From contig NZ_CP036455.1 in assembly GCF_004323735.1 (NCBI RefSeq), positions 2,971,101-3,035,100 on the forward strand: a stretch of DNA of 64,000 nucleotides. The letters run 5' to 3'. Source of the stretch: Streptomonospora litoralis. GTDB lineage: Bacteria > Actinomycetota > Actinomycetes > Streptosporangiales > Streptosporangiaceae. The notes below the pieces were generated by a model, which saw only the letters and a list, made by a program, of their open reading frames with translations, had not been told where the DNA came from and searched no databases. The translations under genes were made by a program, and so were the position numbers. Shown in pieces: positions 17,468 to 26,151 of the stretch (within the stretch, counting starts at the first letter, position 1; each line of letters opens with the position of its first letter).

Positions 17468-18219
17468 CGCGGCACCCCCTGCAGCCAAACGCGCTCACCC
17501 ACCCGCGCCAGCAAGTGCGCCACATACGCATCGCGCACCCCCTCGGCAGACGAAAACCCCGGCTCATCCACCAACCAGTCGTCGGGAACCGAATCCACAA
17601 CCCCTCGCAGCAACTCATCCGTCACCAACGGCGCCAACTCCGCATCCGCCGCCGCCACATCCGGCCCCACCGGCACCAGCACATGCTCGTCGGCGTCATA
17701 GGCCCGCGACGCCGCGCGCTCCGCATCACGCCAATTGTGATGAAAGATCAACGACGCGCCGTGGTCGATCAGATACGGCTCCCCATGCCACACCAGCATG
17801 TTCGGATTCCGCCACGTCCGATCCACATTGCCGACCAACGCGTCGAACCACAGAACCCGACCCGCGAAAACCGGATCCACCTCGAACACCTGCGAATCGA
17901 AACCCAACGCCCCCGGCAGGAAATCGATCCCCAGATTCAACCCGCCACTGGCCTTCAACAACTCCTGCACCTCGGGATCGGGCTCGCCGCGGCCGATCAC
18001 CGCATCCACCCGCACCAGCGCCAGCATCGGAACCGGCAACCCCAGCGCCCGCGCCAACTCCCCCGCAATCACCTCGGCGACCAGCGACTTGCGACCCTGC
18101 CCCGCCCCCAGGAACTTCACCACATACATACCGCAGTCGTCGGCCTCGACCAGCCCCGGCAGCGACCCGCCCTCACGCAACGGCAGCACATACCGCGTCG
18201 CCGAAATCTCCTCTAGCAC
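17464..18219 (-). CDS. HipA-like kinase (HipA_2 type)
   Basis: This 251-residue protein is a stand-alone HipA-like kinase core. The ATP-anchoring Lys35 (MYVVKF), the catalytic-loop residues Asp126 and Asp133 with Asn138/Asn140 (FDALVGNVDRTWRNPN), and the metal-binding Asp152 (YLIDHGASL) are all visible. Unlike HipA of the persister toxin-antitoxin pair there is no HipB; the partner is DUF3037. A GTG at 18219 is chosen because the minus-strand -10 hexamer TATGCT ends 6 nt before it, predicting a leaderless mRNA. Confidence 0.85.
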   Translation of the reverse strand: MLEEISATRYVLPLREGGSLPGLVEADDCGMYVVKFLGAGQGRKSLVAEVIAGELARALGLPVPMLALVRVDAVIGRGEPDPEVQELLKASGGLNLGIDFLPGALGFDSQVFEVDPVFAGRVLWFDALVGNVDRTWRNPNMLVWHGEPYLIDHGASLIFHHNWRDAERAASRAYDADEHVLVPVGPDVAAADAELAPLVTDELLRGVVDSVPDDWLVDEPGFSSAEGVRDAYVAHLLARVGERVWLQGVPR

Positions 18220-18223
18220 GCCG

Positions 18224-18254
18224 ACAGCATACGGGCGCACCCCTGGGATACCGT
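18224..18254. promoter_or_regulatory. Back-to-back leaderless promoters
   Basis: The minus-strand -10 TATGCT (18224-18229) serves the HipA-like gene and the plus-strand -10 TACCGT (18249-18254) serves the nucleotidyltransferase. Each is 6-7 nt from its start codon, and neither gene has a ribosome-binding site. The two starts are only 42 bp apart. Confidence 0.5.
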
Positions 18255-18261
18255 TTCACCC

Positions 18262-19035
18262 ATGCGGCTCAGCGACGACACCGAATTCAGCGAGCACGTC
18301 TCCCAAACCCTCGCCCAGGTCAACGGCGTCCGCGCCGTCGCCCTCGGCGGATCCCGCGCCACCGGCACCAACGCCACCGACAGCGACTGGGATTTCGCCA
18401 TCTACTACCGCAACCGCTTCGACCCCGACGACCTGCGCGCCGTGGGATGGCCCGGCGAAATCTCCGAGATCGGCGGCTGGGGCGGCGGCGTGTTCAACGG
18501 CGGCGCCTGGCTGGAGGTCGACGAACGCCACGTCGACGTCCATTACCGCGACCTCGACGACGTCGAGTACCGCCTGGCCGAGGCCCGCAAGGGCCGCTTC
18601 GACGTCGAGATCCTCCCCTTCCACCGGGCCGGCATCCCCACCTACCTCGTCGTCGCCGAACTCGCCCTGACCGAAGTCCTGCACGGCGAACTCCCCCGCC
18701 CCGACTTCCCCGAGGAACTGCGCCGCCAGGCCCCCGAACGCTGGTGGACCCAGGCCAGGTTCGAGCTCGTATACGGCCGCAACGCCTACGCGGAACGAGG
18801 CCACCTGACCGGCACCGCCGGCACCATCGCGACCGCGGCGACCCAGGCCGCCCACGCGGTCATGGCGGCCCGCGCCACCTGGGTCACCAACGAGAAGCGC
18901 CTGCTCGACCTCGCGGGACTGCGCCACATCGACGACGTCCTGGCCGGGCTCGACACCGAGCCGGCCACCCTGATGGCGGCGGTCGACGCCACCAACCAGA
19001 TCCTGGAGAAGGCGGTCAGCGAAGCGCGGTCCTGA
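18262..19035 (+). CDS. Nucleotidyltransferase-fold protein
   Basis: This 257-residue protein has the polymerase-beta-type NT core: VALGGSRATGTNATDSDWDF gives the G-S loop (residues 29-31) and the metal-binding pair Asp42/Asp44, with a third Asp probable in HVDVHYRD. The C-terminal half is helical. Such proteins include aminoglycoside nucleotidyltransferases and MNT-type antitoxins or adenylyltransferases. Its substrate cannot be assigned. It is divergent from the HipA-like kinase with a 42-bp control region. Confidence 0.85.
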   Translation: MRLSDDTEFSEHVSQTLAQVNGVRAVALGGSRATGTNATDSDWDFAIYYRNRFDPDDLRAVGWPGEISEIGGWGGGVFNGGAWLEVDERHVDVHYRDLDDVEYRLAEARKGRFDVEILPFHRAGIPTYLVVAELALTEVLHGELPRPDFPEELRRQAPERWWTQARFELVYGRNAYAERGHLTGTAGTIATAATQAAHAVMAARATWVTNEKRLLDLAGLRHIDDVLAGLDTEPATLMAAVDATNQILEKAVSEARS

Positions 19036-19160
19036 CCCCTCCACCCGGCCAGGGCGGCAGACCCGCCCTGCACACATGCGGCTGCGCTGGCCTTGTGACA
19101 GATGGTGCGGCGTAGCCGCTCCGTTTTGGTCGGGGTGGTTGTTTGGAACACAACAGCCAC

Positions 19161-19175
19161 CTTTACAACGTAGAT
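19161..19175 (+). repeat. Dispersed element CTTTACANNGTAGAT, copy 1
   Basis: The copy reads CTTTACAACGTAGAT and is preceded by CAACAGCCAC, as in copy 4. It precedes the MerR gene by 164 nt. A hairpin (19183-19208) follows at once. Confidence 0.75.
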
Positions 19176-19182
19176 TTATAAT

Positions 19183-19208
19183 GGGCGGTCGTTTCCAGGC
19201 GACCGCCC
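19183..19208 (+). other. Hairpin directly after copy 1 of the element
   Basis: GGGCGGTCG pairs perfectly with CGACCGCCC around an 8-nt loop. It lies in the leader of the MerR-family gene. Confidence 0.6.
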
Positions 19209-19339
19209 CGCGGTCATCAAGCAGGAAGGGCGCGTTTCCCGGCATTGGCGCAGGGCGGAGTGCATCGGGTTGCACCTTCCGCAGCGGCATGTGGTCCGGT
19301 GGACTCACGTCCCGCTCCCCTGAGGAAAGGTCCCTGCTC

Positions 19340-20212
19340 ATGGATGCGTCCTTCCTGCCACCCCGCCAGGTCAAGATCGGTGACGCGGCGGCCTTCGCCG
19401 GCAGCACGCCACGGGCGATTCGCCATTACCACGGGATCGGCCTGCTCCCCGAGCCTGAGCGGGGCGGCGACGACCGCCGCCGCTACGGGTACGACGACAT
19501 GATCCGCCTGCTGTGGATTCGCAAGATGGCCGACGCCGGGATCGCCCTGGACGACATCCGTGACGCCTTTACCACCCGCACGGCTTCCGCCGGTGCGGGC
19601 AGCGGAGACGGTATCGCGGACACCCTGGAGCGGTTGGCGGAAACCCTCGCCGAGCAGGAGGCGGAATTGCGGCGGCAGCGGACCGCCGTGCAGCGGATGC
19701 GCACCGAAGGCAGCCGGATGGGCCTGCTCTCCGACGTCGTCACCGAACGCCTCAAGAGCGTGCCGGAGGGCTCCCTGCGTCAGGCGGACCTGGACAGTCT
19801 GCTTGTCACCGAGCGGATCTTCGGCCCGCTCGGCGCGGCCGTCCAGGCCACCCGCTTCGTCGTCCTGGCCACGCATCCCACACTGCGGGAGGATTCCGAC
19901 CGCATCGACGACGCCGAGGAGGCACTCGACGACAGTGTCGCCGTCGATGATCCACGGGTCGCTCAAGTTGCCGCCGAGCGGCACGCCTTCGAAAGCGCCC
20001 TCCAGGCCGTCATCGAGGAGTCCGGCCTGGATAAGGACGACGATGACCTCTTCGACGCCTGGGACGCTTCGCATCCTGCCACCGCCGATGGCGCTGACTC
20101 CATGAGCGCGGTCGAAGCCACCGGCAGGATGCCCTACGGCTTCTCCCCGGCCCGCCTGCGCTGTATGGAACTGGCCCAAGAGCTATCCGCCCAAGACTCA
20201 CCCGCTATCTGA
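19340..20212 (+). CDS. MerR-family transcriptional regulator
   Basis: This 290-residue protein has an N-terminal MerR winged helix (VKIGDAAAFAGSTPRAIRHYHGIGLLPEPERGGDDRRRYGYDDMIRL), then a coiled coil (residues about 85-125) and a long acidic C-terminal domain of unknown ligand specificity. The ATG at 19340 follows AGGAAAGG. It is longer than metal-sensing MerR proteins and has no Cys cluster, so a small organic ligand is more likely than a metal. Its leader contains copy 1 of the CTTTACANNGTAGAT element and a hairpin. Confidence 0.88.
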   Translation: MDASFLPPRQVKIGDAAAFAGSTPRAIRHYHGIGLLPEPERGGDDRRRYGYDDMIRLLWIRKMADAGIALDDIRDAFTTRTASAGAGSGDGIADTLERLAETLAEQEAELRRQRTAVQRMRTEGSRMGLLSDVVTERLKSVPEGSLRQADLDSLLVTERIFGPLGAAVQATRFVVLATHPTLREDSDRIDDAEEALDDSVAVDDPRVAQVAAERHAFESALQAVIEESGLDKDDDDLFDAWDASHPATADGADSMSAVEATGRMPYGFSPARLRCMELAQELSAQDSPAI

Positions 20213-20353
20213 AACACGGCCTACTAGGGCGGGTCGGCCCGGAGAACGGGAACGCGGTCGGTGGGATAACCCGGTGAACGCGGGTAGCCACCGTGCAGAG
20301 CCCTGCGGTCCCGGCCGCAGCCGATTCGGCACACCCGGCGAAGGAGCCGCCCG

Positions 20354-21301
20354 ATGACACCGTCCCGCAGCGGCACACCCGCCCCGGACTGGCCCGCACT
20401 GCCCGTCGGGGAATGGAGCGCCACCCGCGACACCCTGCACATGTGGACCCAGATCCTGGGCAAGGTGCGTCTGGCCCACGCTCCGATGACCAACCACTGG
20501 TGGCAGGTACCGCTGTACCTGTCGGCACGCGGCCTGACGACCTCCGCCGTCCCCGTGGACGGCGGGCTCTTCGACGCCGAGTTCGACTTCTGCGAACACC
20601 GGCTGCACCTGCGCAGCAGCGACGGCCGCAGCCGCGAGGTGGCCCTGGAGCCCAAGCCCGTCGCCGCGTTCCACGCCGAAACGGCCGATGCGCTGCGGGC
20701 CATCGGCGTCGACCCGCGCATCACGGCCTCGCCGGTGGAGGTCGAGCACGCCGTGCCCTTCGCCGAGGACACCGAGCACGCCTCTTACGACCCCGACCAC
20801 GCACACCGCTTCTGGGGCCAACTCGTGGCTGCCCACCGCGTGCTCAGCCGCTTCCGCGGCCGCTTCATAGGCAAGAGCAGCCCGGTGCACTTCTTCTGGG
20901 GCGCGATGGACCTGGCGGTGACCCGGTTCTCCGGGCGCGAGGCCCCGCCCCATCCGGGCGGCGCGCCCAACTGCGGCGACTGGGTGATGGTGGAGGCCTA
21001 CTCCCACGAACTCTCCAGCTGCGGGTTCTGGCCCGGGGGGTCGGCGGAGGGCAGCTTCTACTGCTACGCCTACCCGGAGCCGGCCGGCTTCGCCGAGCAC
21101 TCCGTGGGTCCGCAGGGCGCGTACTACGACCGCGCGCTGGGCGAGTTCCTGCTGCCCTACGCCGACGTGCGGCGCGCACCCGACCCCGAGGCGGTGCTGC
21201 TGGAGTTCCTGCAGGGCAGCTACGAGGCTGCCGCCGTGAACGGTGGATGGGACCGGCCTTCGTTGGAGGACGATCCGGTGCGGCGTGCGTCGCCTCGATG
21301 A
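20354..21301 (+). CDS. DUF5996 family protein
   Basis: This 315-residue protein matches DUF5996: WPALPVGEWSATRDTLHMWTQILGKVRLAHAPMTNHWWQVPLYLSARGL at the N-terminus, then FIGKSSPVHFFWGAMDLAVTRFSGR in the middle. The family is widespread in bacteria but has no known function; the conserved Trp, His and Arg residues suggest a ligand-binding pocket. GAAGGAG lies 7 nt before the ATG. It is not obviously in an operon with its neighbours. Confidence 0.85.
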   Translation: MTPSRSGTPAPDWPALPVGEWSATRDTLHMWTQILGKVRLAHAPMTNHWWQVPLYLSARGLTTSAVPVDGGLFDAEFDFCEHRLHLRSSDGRSREVALEPKPVAAFHAETADALRAIGVDPRITASPVEVEHAVPFAEDTEHASYDPDHAHRFWGQLVAAHRVLSRFRGRFIGKSSPVHFFWGAMDLAVTRFSGREAPPHPGGAPNCGDWVMVEAYSHELSSCGFWPGGSAEGSFYCYAYPEPAGFAEHSVGPQGAYYDRALGEFLLPYADVRRAPDPEAVLLEFLQGSYEAAAVNGGWDRPSLEDDPVRRASPR

Positions 21302-21424
21302 TTGGTAGTGCTTCGTCGAGGCCGCCCAGCGGGCCGGCGCCGCTCGTCGGTTGAGGCAGGGTCAGCGGGCGCGACCAGATGTACCTGGGGAAGCGAATCG
21401 AGCTCAGCAGTCTTTACTTAATGC

Positions 21425-21439
21425 CTTTACAATGTAGAT
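21425..21439 (+). repeat. Dispersed element CTTTACANNGTAGAT, copy 2
   Basis: The copy reads CTTTACAATGTAGAT, preceded by a partial tandem CTTTACTTA (21412-21420). It lies 197 nt before the SNF2 start, with another promoter in between. Confidence 0.75.
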
Positions 21440-21542
21440 CGGTAAATCCGTTTCGCCGAACCCCGCGGCTGCGTAGCGATGCTGCGCATCGTGCGGCGGC
21501 CGCGGCCGCTGATTCCGCATGCGCAGCTGGGCTCGTTCCACC

Positions 21543-21594
21543 GCGCCGGTGACAGGTCGAGGCGCCTTGGCCTGTCACCGGCGCGCGGTAGCGT
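21543..21594 (+). promoter_or_regulatory. SNF2 promoter overlapped by a 14-bp inverted repeat
   Basis: GCGCCGGTGACAGG (21543-21556) and CCTGTCACCGGCGC (21571-21584) form perfect arms around 14 nt. A promoter TTGGCC-N16-TAGCGT (21567-21594) lies across the right arm. A third half-site CCGGTGACAGGCGAGG occurs near 21613. This looks like a repressor operator or a stem in the leader. Confidence 0.55.
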
Positions 21595-21635
21595 CTGCCT
21601 CGGCAAGACGCACCGGTGACAGGCGAGGGGGCGAT

Positions 21636-24600
21636 GTGCTGGTCCTGCACGGCTGGTGGCGCTCGCACACGCAGCAGCCGCCAGGGCACATCGTGCTGTG
21701 GGCCGAGGAACCGCCCCTCCCCTCCCCCGCACGTGAGGTGCCCGTGGCCGACGGCGCCGCACCAGACCACCCGTTTGCCGCAACTGCCGATCGCCTGCGC
21801 AGTACGCTGAGCGCGCTCGGTGTCTCCGTCCCCGACCACTGTGCCGACGAGGCGAGGCTGCACCTGCCCGCGGCCGGCGGCGCACCCCTCCCCTCCCCCG
21901 CCGTCGCACCACCCGAGCGCGGCGGCACCGCCCCTTTGCACGCCCGCGGCCGGGCGAGTTGGCGTGTGCCCTGCCTGCACGTCGCCGCCGACTCCGCGCC
22001 CGCGCTGCTGTCGGCGCTGCACAGCGGTTCGGCCACCGGTGCCGAGCAGATCTCGGCTGGTCCCTCGATCGCCCACCTCGCCGCCGTCGACGCCTTCGCC
22101 GCCCGGCTGGTCGAGGCCGCTCGACTGCTGCCGCGCCTGGTCGGCGACCCGCCCCAGGCCCGGTGGCGGCCCGTCCTCGCCGGAGCCGCCGCCGAGCACT
22201 TCGCCGACCTCGCGGCCGCCCTGCCGCCGTCGGCCGCCCCGCCCGAGGCGGCACAGCCCGCACGCACCGCCGTCCACCGCTGTCTGGGCGACCTGCTCGA
22301 CGCGCGCGCCCGAGCCCGGCTGACAGGCGGCGCCGCACTGGGGCGGCACCCGCTCACCGACGCGCTCTCCGGCACCGACGCCGCCGTGTCCGGCACCAGC
22401 GGTGCCGTCCACCAGACCGCAGCGCGGCTGCGCCTCTGGCACGACGACACCCGGCGCGACGCCGCCGGCGCACGGCTGGTCTTCCGGCTCGTCGAGCCCG
22501 AACCCGACCCCACCGGGAACGAGCCGTCCGGCCGGGGCGAGCAGTGGCGGGTGGAGTTCTGGGTGCAGTCCGGCGACGACCCCAGCCTCCAGGTCGCGCT
22601 GTCGGCGCTGTGGCTGGGCCAGGGCGCTCAGCGCCTGCCCACCGGAGTGGAGGCGGCTGTCCTCGCCGACCTCGCCCGCGCGGCGCGGTACTACCCCGCG
22701 CTGCGCGCCGTCCTGGCCGAGCCCGCCCCCTCGGCGCTGACGCTGAGCACCGGAGGGGCCCACGCGTTCATCCGCGACATCGCGCTGCGGCTCAGCGGCG
22801 CGGGTTTCGCCGTCGTCCTGCCCGAATGGTCGGGCCGCCGCTCACTCGGCCTGCACCTGAAAGCCCGCGAACACTCCGGTGGCGGCGGCATCGGCACCGA
22901 CGACCTGGTCGACTTCTCGCTGGAAGCCGTCTGCGACGGCGAGGCCGTCGACCTGGCGGAACTCGCCGAGCTGGCCCGGCTGAAAGAGCCGCTGGTGCGC
23001 CTGCGCGGCCGCTGGATCGAAGTCGACCCCGGCCACCTGCGCACCGCCCTAGCCTACCTGCGCCGCCGCGGCAGCGGCACCGTGCGCCGCGAAGACGCGC
23101 TGCGCATGGCCGTCGATCCCGCAGGCACGACGCCGCTGCCCGTCACCGGTGTCGACGCCGACGGCGCACTGGGCGAACTCCTCAGCGGCGCCACAGAGGC
23201 CCACATGGCGCCGCTGGAGGCGCCCGAAGGCTTCACCGGCAAGCTGCGCCCCTACCAGAGCCGCGGCGCCGCCTGGCTGCGCTTCCTCGGCGAGCTGGGT
23301 CTGGGCGCGGTACTGGCCGACGACATGGGACTGGGCAAGACCGTGCAGCTGCTGGCGCTGCTGGCCGACGAACGCGACCCCGCCGCCGCGCGGAGCCCAG
23401 GGCCGACCCTTCTGGTGTGCCCGGTCTCGCTGGTGGGCAACTGGCAGCGCGAGACGGCCGGGTTCGCCCCGCAGCTGGCCGTGCACGTCCACCACGGCCC
23501 CGCGCGGCTGCACGGCAACGAACTGGCGCGGGCCGCAGGCGCCGCCGACCTGGTGGTGACCACCTACGGCATGGTGCTGCGCGACGCCGACGAGCTGGCG
23601 GCCATGCCCTGGCACCGGCTGGTCTGCGACGAAGCGCAGGCGCTGAAGAACTCCGGTACCCGCCAGGCACAGGCCGTGCGCCGGCTGAGCGCCCGCACCC
23701 GCATCGCGCTCACCGGCACTCCGGTGGAGAACAACCTCGGCGAGCTGTGGTCGGTCATGGAGTTCGCCAACCCGGGACTGCTCGGCTCCCAGCGGTCCTT
23801 CCGCGAGGGCATCGCCGCCCGGGTGGAGCGGGCGGCCGCCGCGGCTGCGGCCGAGGACGGAACCCCCCGAACGGGTGCCGCCGCCGTCGACGACAGCACC
23901 CGGGAGCTGCGCCGCATCACCGGCCCCTTCATTCTGCGCCGGCTCAAAACCGACCGGGCGATCATCTCCGATCTGCCCGACAAGCAGGAAAGCCGCGCCT
24001 GGTGCACGCTCACCCCCGAACAGGCCAGCCTGTACCAGGCCGCGGTCGACGACATGACCCGGCGCCTCGCGGAGACGGCGGACGAGCACCGCAAGGGCGT
24101 CGTGCTGGCGGCCATGGCCCGCCTCAAGCAGATCTGCAACCACCCCGCCCAGTTCCTCGCCGACGGCTCGGCACTGGCGGGGCGCTCGGGCAAGCTGGAA
24201 CGCCTGCAAGGTTTGCTGGAGCATGCGCTCGCGGCCGGCGACAAGGCGCTGTGCTTCACCCAGTACACCGGTCTGGGCGAACTCCTCGCCCCTTACCTCG
24301 CCGAACGGCTGGGCCGCGAGGTGCTGTGGCTGCACGGCGGCACCCCGCGCGCCCGGCGCGAGGAGCTGATGCACCGGTTCCAGACCGCCGCCGAGCCCGC
24401 GGTCTTCCTGCTGTCGCTGAAGGCGGCCGGAACGGGCCTGAACCTCACCGCCGCCAACCATGTGCTGCACATCGACCGGTGGTGGAACCCGGCCGTGGAG
24501 GACCAGGCCACCGACCGCGCCTTCCGCATCGGGCAGCGCCGCGACGTGCAGGTCCGCAAGCTGATCTGCGTGGGGACGCTGGAGGAGCGGATCGACGCGA

Positions 24601-24725
24601 TGATCGAACGCAAGCGGCGGCTGGCCGAGAGCGCGGTGGGCTCCGGCGAGGACTGGCTGGGCGACCTCTCCACCGGGCACCTGCGCGAGCTCGTGCGCCT
24701 GGCGCCCGAGGCGGTGGCGGCATGA
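21636..24725 (+). CDS. SNF2-family DNA translocase/helicase
   Basis: This 1029-residue protein has an N-terminal SNF2-associated domain (about 1-520) and a two-lobed motor. Walker A is DDMGLGKT (near 562), Walker B DEAQ (near 665), motif III LTGTPVENNLGELWSVMEF, and the second lobe has LHGGTPRARREELMHRFQ, SLKAAGTGLNLTAANHVLHIDRWWNP and QATDRAFRIGQ. Such proteins remodel nucleoprotein or transcription complexes and several anti-phage systems use them. The GTG at 21636 follows GAGGGG. It overlaps the SWIM gene by ATGA. Confidence 0.95.
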   Translation: MLVLHGWWRSHTQQPPGHIVLWAEEPPLPSPAREVPVADGAAPDHPFAATADRLRSTLSALGVSVPDHCADEARLHLPAAGGAPLPSPAVAPPERGGTAPLHARGRASWRVPCLHVAADSAPALLSALHSGSATGAEQISAGPSIAHLAAVDAFAARLVEAARLLPRLVGDPPQARWRPVLAGAAAEHFADLAAALPPSAAPPEAAQPARTAVHRCLGDLLDARARARLTGGAALGRHPLTDALSGTDAAVSGTSGAVHQTAARLRLWHDDTRRDAAGARLVFRLVEPEPDPTGNEPSGRGEQWRVEFWVQSGDDPSLQVALSALWLGQGAQRLPTGVEAAVLADLARAARYYPALRAVLAEPAPSALTLSTGGAHAFIRDIALRLSGAGFAVVLPEWSGRRSLGLHLKAREHSGGGGIGTDDLVDFSLEAVCDGEAVDLAELAELARLKEPLVRLRGRWIEVDPGHLRTALAYLRRRGSGTVRREDALRMAVDPAGTTPLPVTGVDADGALGELLSGATEAHMAPLEAPEGFTGKLRPYQSRGAAWLRFLGELGLGAVLADDMGLGKTVQLLALLADERDPAAARSPGPTLLVCPVSLVGNWQRETAGFAPQLAVHVHHGPARLHGNELARAAGAADLVVTTYGMVLRDADELAAMPWHRLVCDEAQALKNSGTRQAQAVRRLSARTRIALTGTPVENNLGELWSVMEFANPGLLGSQRSFREGIAARVERAAAAAAAEDGTPRTGAAAVDDSTRELRRITGPFILRRLKTDRAIISDLPDKQESRAWCTLTPEQASLYQAAVDDMTRRLAETADEHRKGVVLAAMARLKQICNHPAQFLADGSALAGRSGKLERLQGLLEHALAAGDKALCFTQYTGLGELLAPYLAERLGREVLWLHGGTPRARREELMHRFQTAAEPAVFLLSLKAAGTGLNLTAANHVLHIDRWWNPAVEDQATDRAFRIGQRRDVQVRKLICVGTLEERIDAMIERKRRLAESAVGSGEDWLGDLSTGHLRELVRLAPEAVAA

Positions 24726-25540
24726 CGCCCGCCGCCGGCGGCCCGTCCGGTGCACAGGGCGGCAGGTGGCTCGCCGACCGCTTCGCCGCGATACTCACCG
24801 ACGAGGGCGACACCTCCCGGGTACGGCGCGGCCGCGCCTACGCCGACCAGGGCGCGGTGTCGCGACTGCGGGTGCGTGCGGGCGAGGCCGCCGCCCGGGT
24901 GCGGGGATCGCGGGGCGAGCCCTACCGCGTCAGCGTCATCGTGCCGGTGCTGAGCCAGGCCGAGTGGGACACGCTCGCCCGCGCGCTGGCCGGGCAACCG
25001 GTGTTCGGGGCGGCGCTGCTGTCGGGCGGATTCCCCGCGGAGCTGGAGCGGGTCGGCGACGTGCTGGGGCTGCGCCTGGTGCCGCGCGGCCTCGGCGACC
25101 TGGTGCTGAACTGCTCCTGCCCCGACTGGGGGGCGCCCTGCAAGCACGCCGCTGCCGTGCTGTTCGCTCTGGCCGAGGAACTGGCAGCGGACCCGTTTCT
25201 GCTGGTCGAGTGGCTCGGCCGACCGCGGGGTGAGCTGCTGGCGGACCTGCGCCGCCACGCCCGCCGCCCGGCCGCCCTGCCCGAGCGCGAGGCGGCGCTG
25301 TCCGAACCCGAGCCGCCCGCCGGTCCCGCCCCCGAACCGCCGCAGGACGCGGCCGACTACTGGAAGGCGCCCGCCCTGCCCCGGCCGGTAGACCTGGCCG
25401 GGATCCCCTCGGCGCTGACGGTCACCGCCCCTCCCCCGCCGGGTGACGACGAGGACGCCGCGCAGGCCGACCTCGCGGAGCTGCTGGCTCCCCTCTACGC
25501 GCGTTTCGCCCGGCACGGCCCGGGTGAGCGGGGCGAGTGA
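24722..25540 (+). CDS. SWIM zinc-finger protein
   Basis: This 272-residue protein contains the SWIM motif C-x-C-x(n)-C-x-H as CSCPDWGAPCKHAAAVLFALAEEL (residues about 123-146), expected to bind zinc and nucleic acid or protein. The C-terminus is Pro/Glu-rich and probably disordered. It is translationally coupled to the SNF2 gene, a well-known pairing in bacteria, so it is most likely the translocase's dedicated adaptor. The ATG at 24722 sits in the 4-nt overlap. Confidence 0.93.
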   Translation: MTPAAGGPSGAQGGRWLADRFAAILTDEGDTSRVRRGRAYADQGAVSRLRVRAGEAAARVRGSRGEPYRVSVIVPVLSQAEWDTLARALAGQPVFGAALLSGGFPAELERVGDVLGLRLVPRGLGDLVLNCSCPDWGAPCKHAAAVLFALAEELAADPFLLVEWLGRPRGELLADLRRHARRPAALPEREAALSEPEPPAGPAPEPPQDAADYWKAPALPRPVDLAGIPSALTVTAPPPPGDDEDAAQADLAELLAPLYARFARHGPGERGE

Positions 25541-25678
25541 GGCCGCCCCGGCGCTTGCCCTTCCCGGCACTCCCGATCGACGTGGCACTCCGCGCCGCCG
25601 CACCGGCTCGGGAAACGAGGACCCGGGGAACGGCCGGGCTAGGGTGGTCCCGGCGGCGGGCACGGGCCGCAAAGCGGC

Positions 25679-26119
25679 CTACCTGCAGCCGTCTGCGACC
25701 GCTGCGTCATCCGTCCCGCCGGCGGCGGCCTCGGCGGAAAGGGTGCGCAGCACATCCAGCGCGCGCTCACTCTCGTCGGCCGGGACGAACACGTGGTCGT
25801 GGTGGAATCCGGCGACGATGTTGCACGGGATGGCGGCACGGGCCAGCGCCGCCGACACCGCGGCGGTCAGTCCGACCGCGTCCAGCGCGGAGTGCACCCG
25901 CAAGGTGATCCACGCGGCGGCGAAGTCGTACACCAGTCCGGCGGCCTCGGCCTCCTCGCGGGTGCAGACCACCGTCAGCCCTTCGTCTTCGGCGACGGTG
26001 ACCGCCGGGTCCACGCCTGCGGGCGGTGCGGCGGCGCGGGCGAACACGTAGGTCCCACTGCGCAGCTCGGGCCGGAGTCCGGCGAGCATGCGGTCGAGGT
26101 CGCGTTCAGGGGTGTGCAC
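25679..26119 (-). CDS. ACT-domain protein
   Basis: This 146-residue protein matches the paired-ACT family seen in many bacteria: RDLDRMLAGLRPELRSGTYVFA, then TVAEDEGLTVVCTREEAEAAGL and WITLRVHSALDAVGLTAAVSAALARAAIPCNIVAGFHHDHVFVPAD. ACT domains bind amino acids and regulate enzymes. The GTG at 26119 has GGGAGC upstream and gives the normal family N-terminus. It may form a short unit with the GNAT gene, whose stop lies 32 nt before this start. Confidence 0.87.
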   Translation of the reverse strand: MHTPERDLDRMLAGLRPELRSGTYVFARAAAPPAGVDPAVTVAEDEGLTVVCTREEAEAAGLVYDFAAAWITLRVHSALDAVGLTAAVSAALARAAIPCNIVAGFHHDHVFVPADESERALDVLRTLSAEAAAGGTDDAAVADGCR

Positions 26120-26151
26120 AGGGCTCCCGGCGGCTGCTGAGGGACCGGGGG

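Larger units (their letters stand above)
21302..21635 (+). other. Control region upstream of the SNF2 gene
   Basis: This 334-nt gap holds a GGCCGCCCAGC repeat core at 21320-21330, copy 2 of the CTTTACANNGTAGAT element, and the inverted repeat with promoter described separately. Confidence 0.6.

Noticed and set aside
19161-19175. Reading the CTTTACANNGTAGAT element as a BlaI-family operator
   Set aside because: The half-sites resemble TACA/TGTA, but the central positions vary and break the dyad in three copies, and no BlaI or beta-lactamase gene is present.
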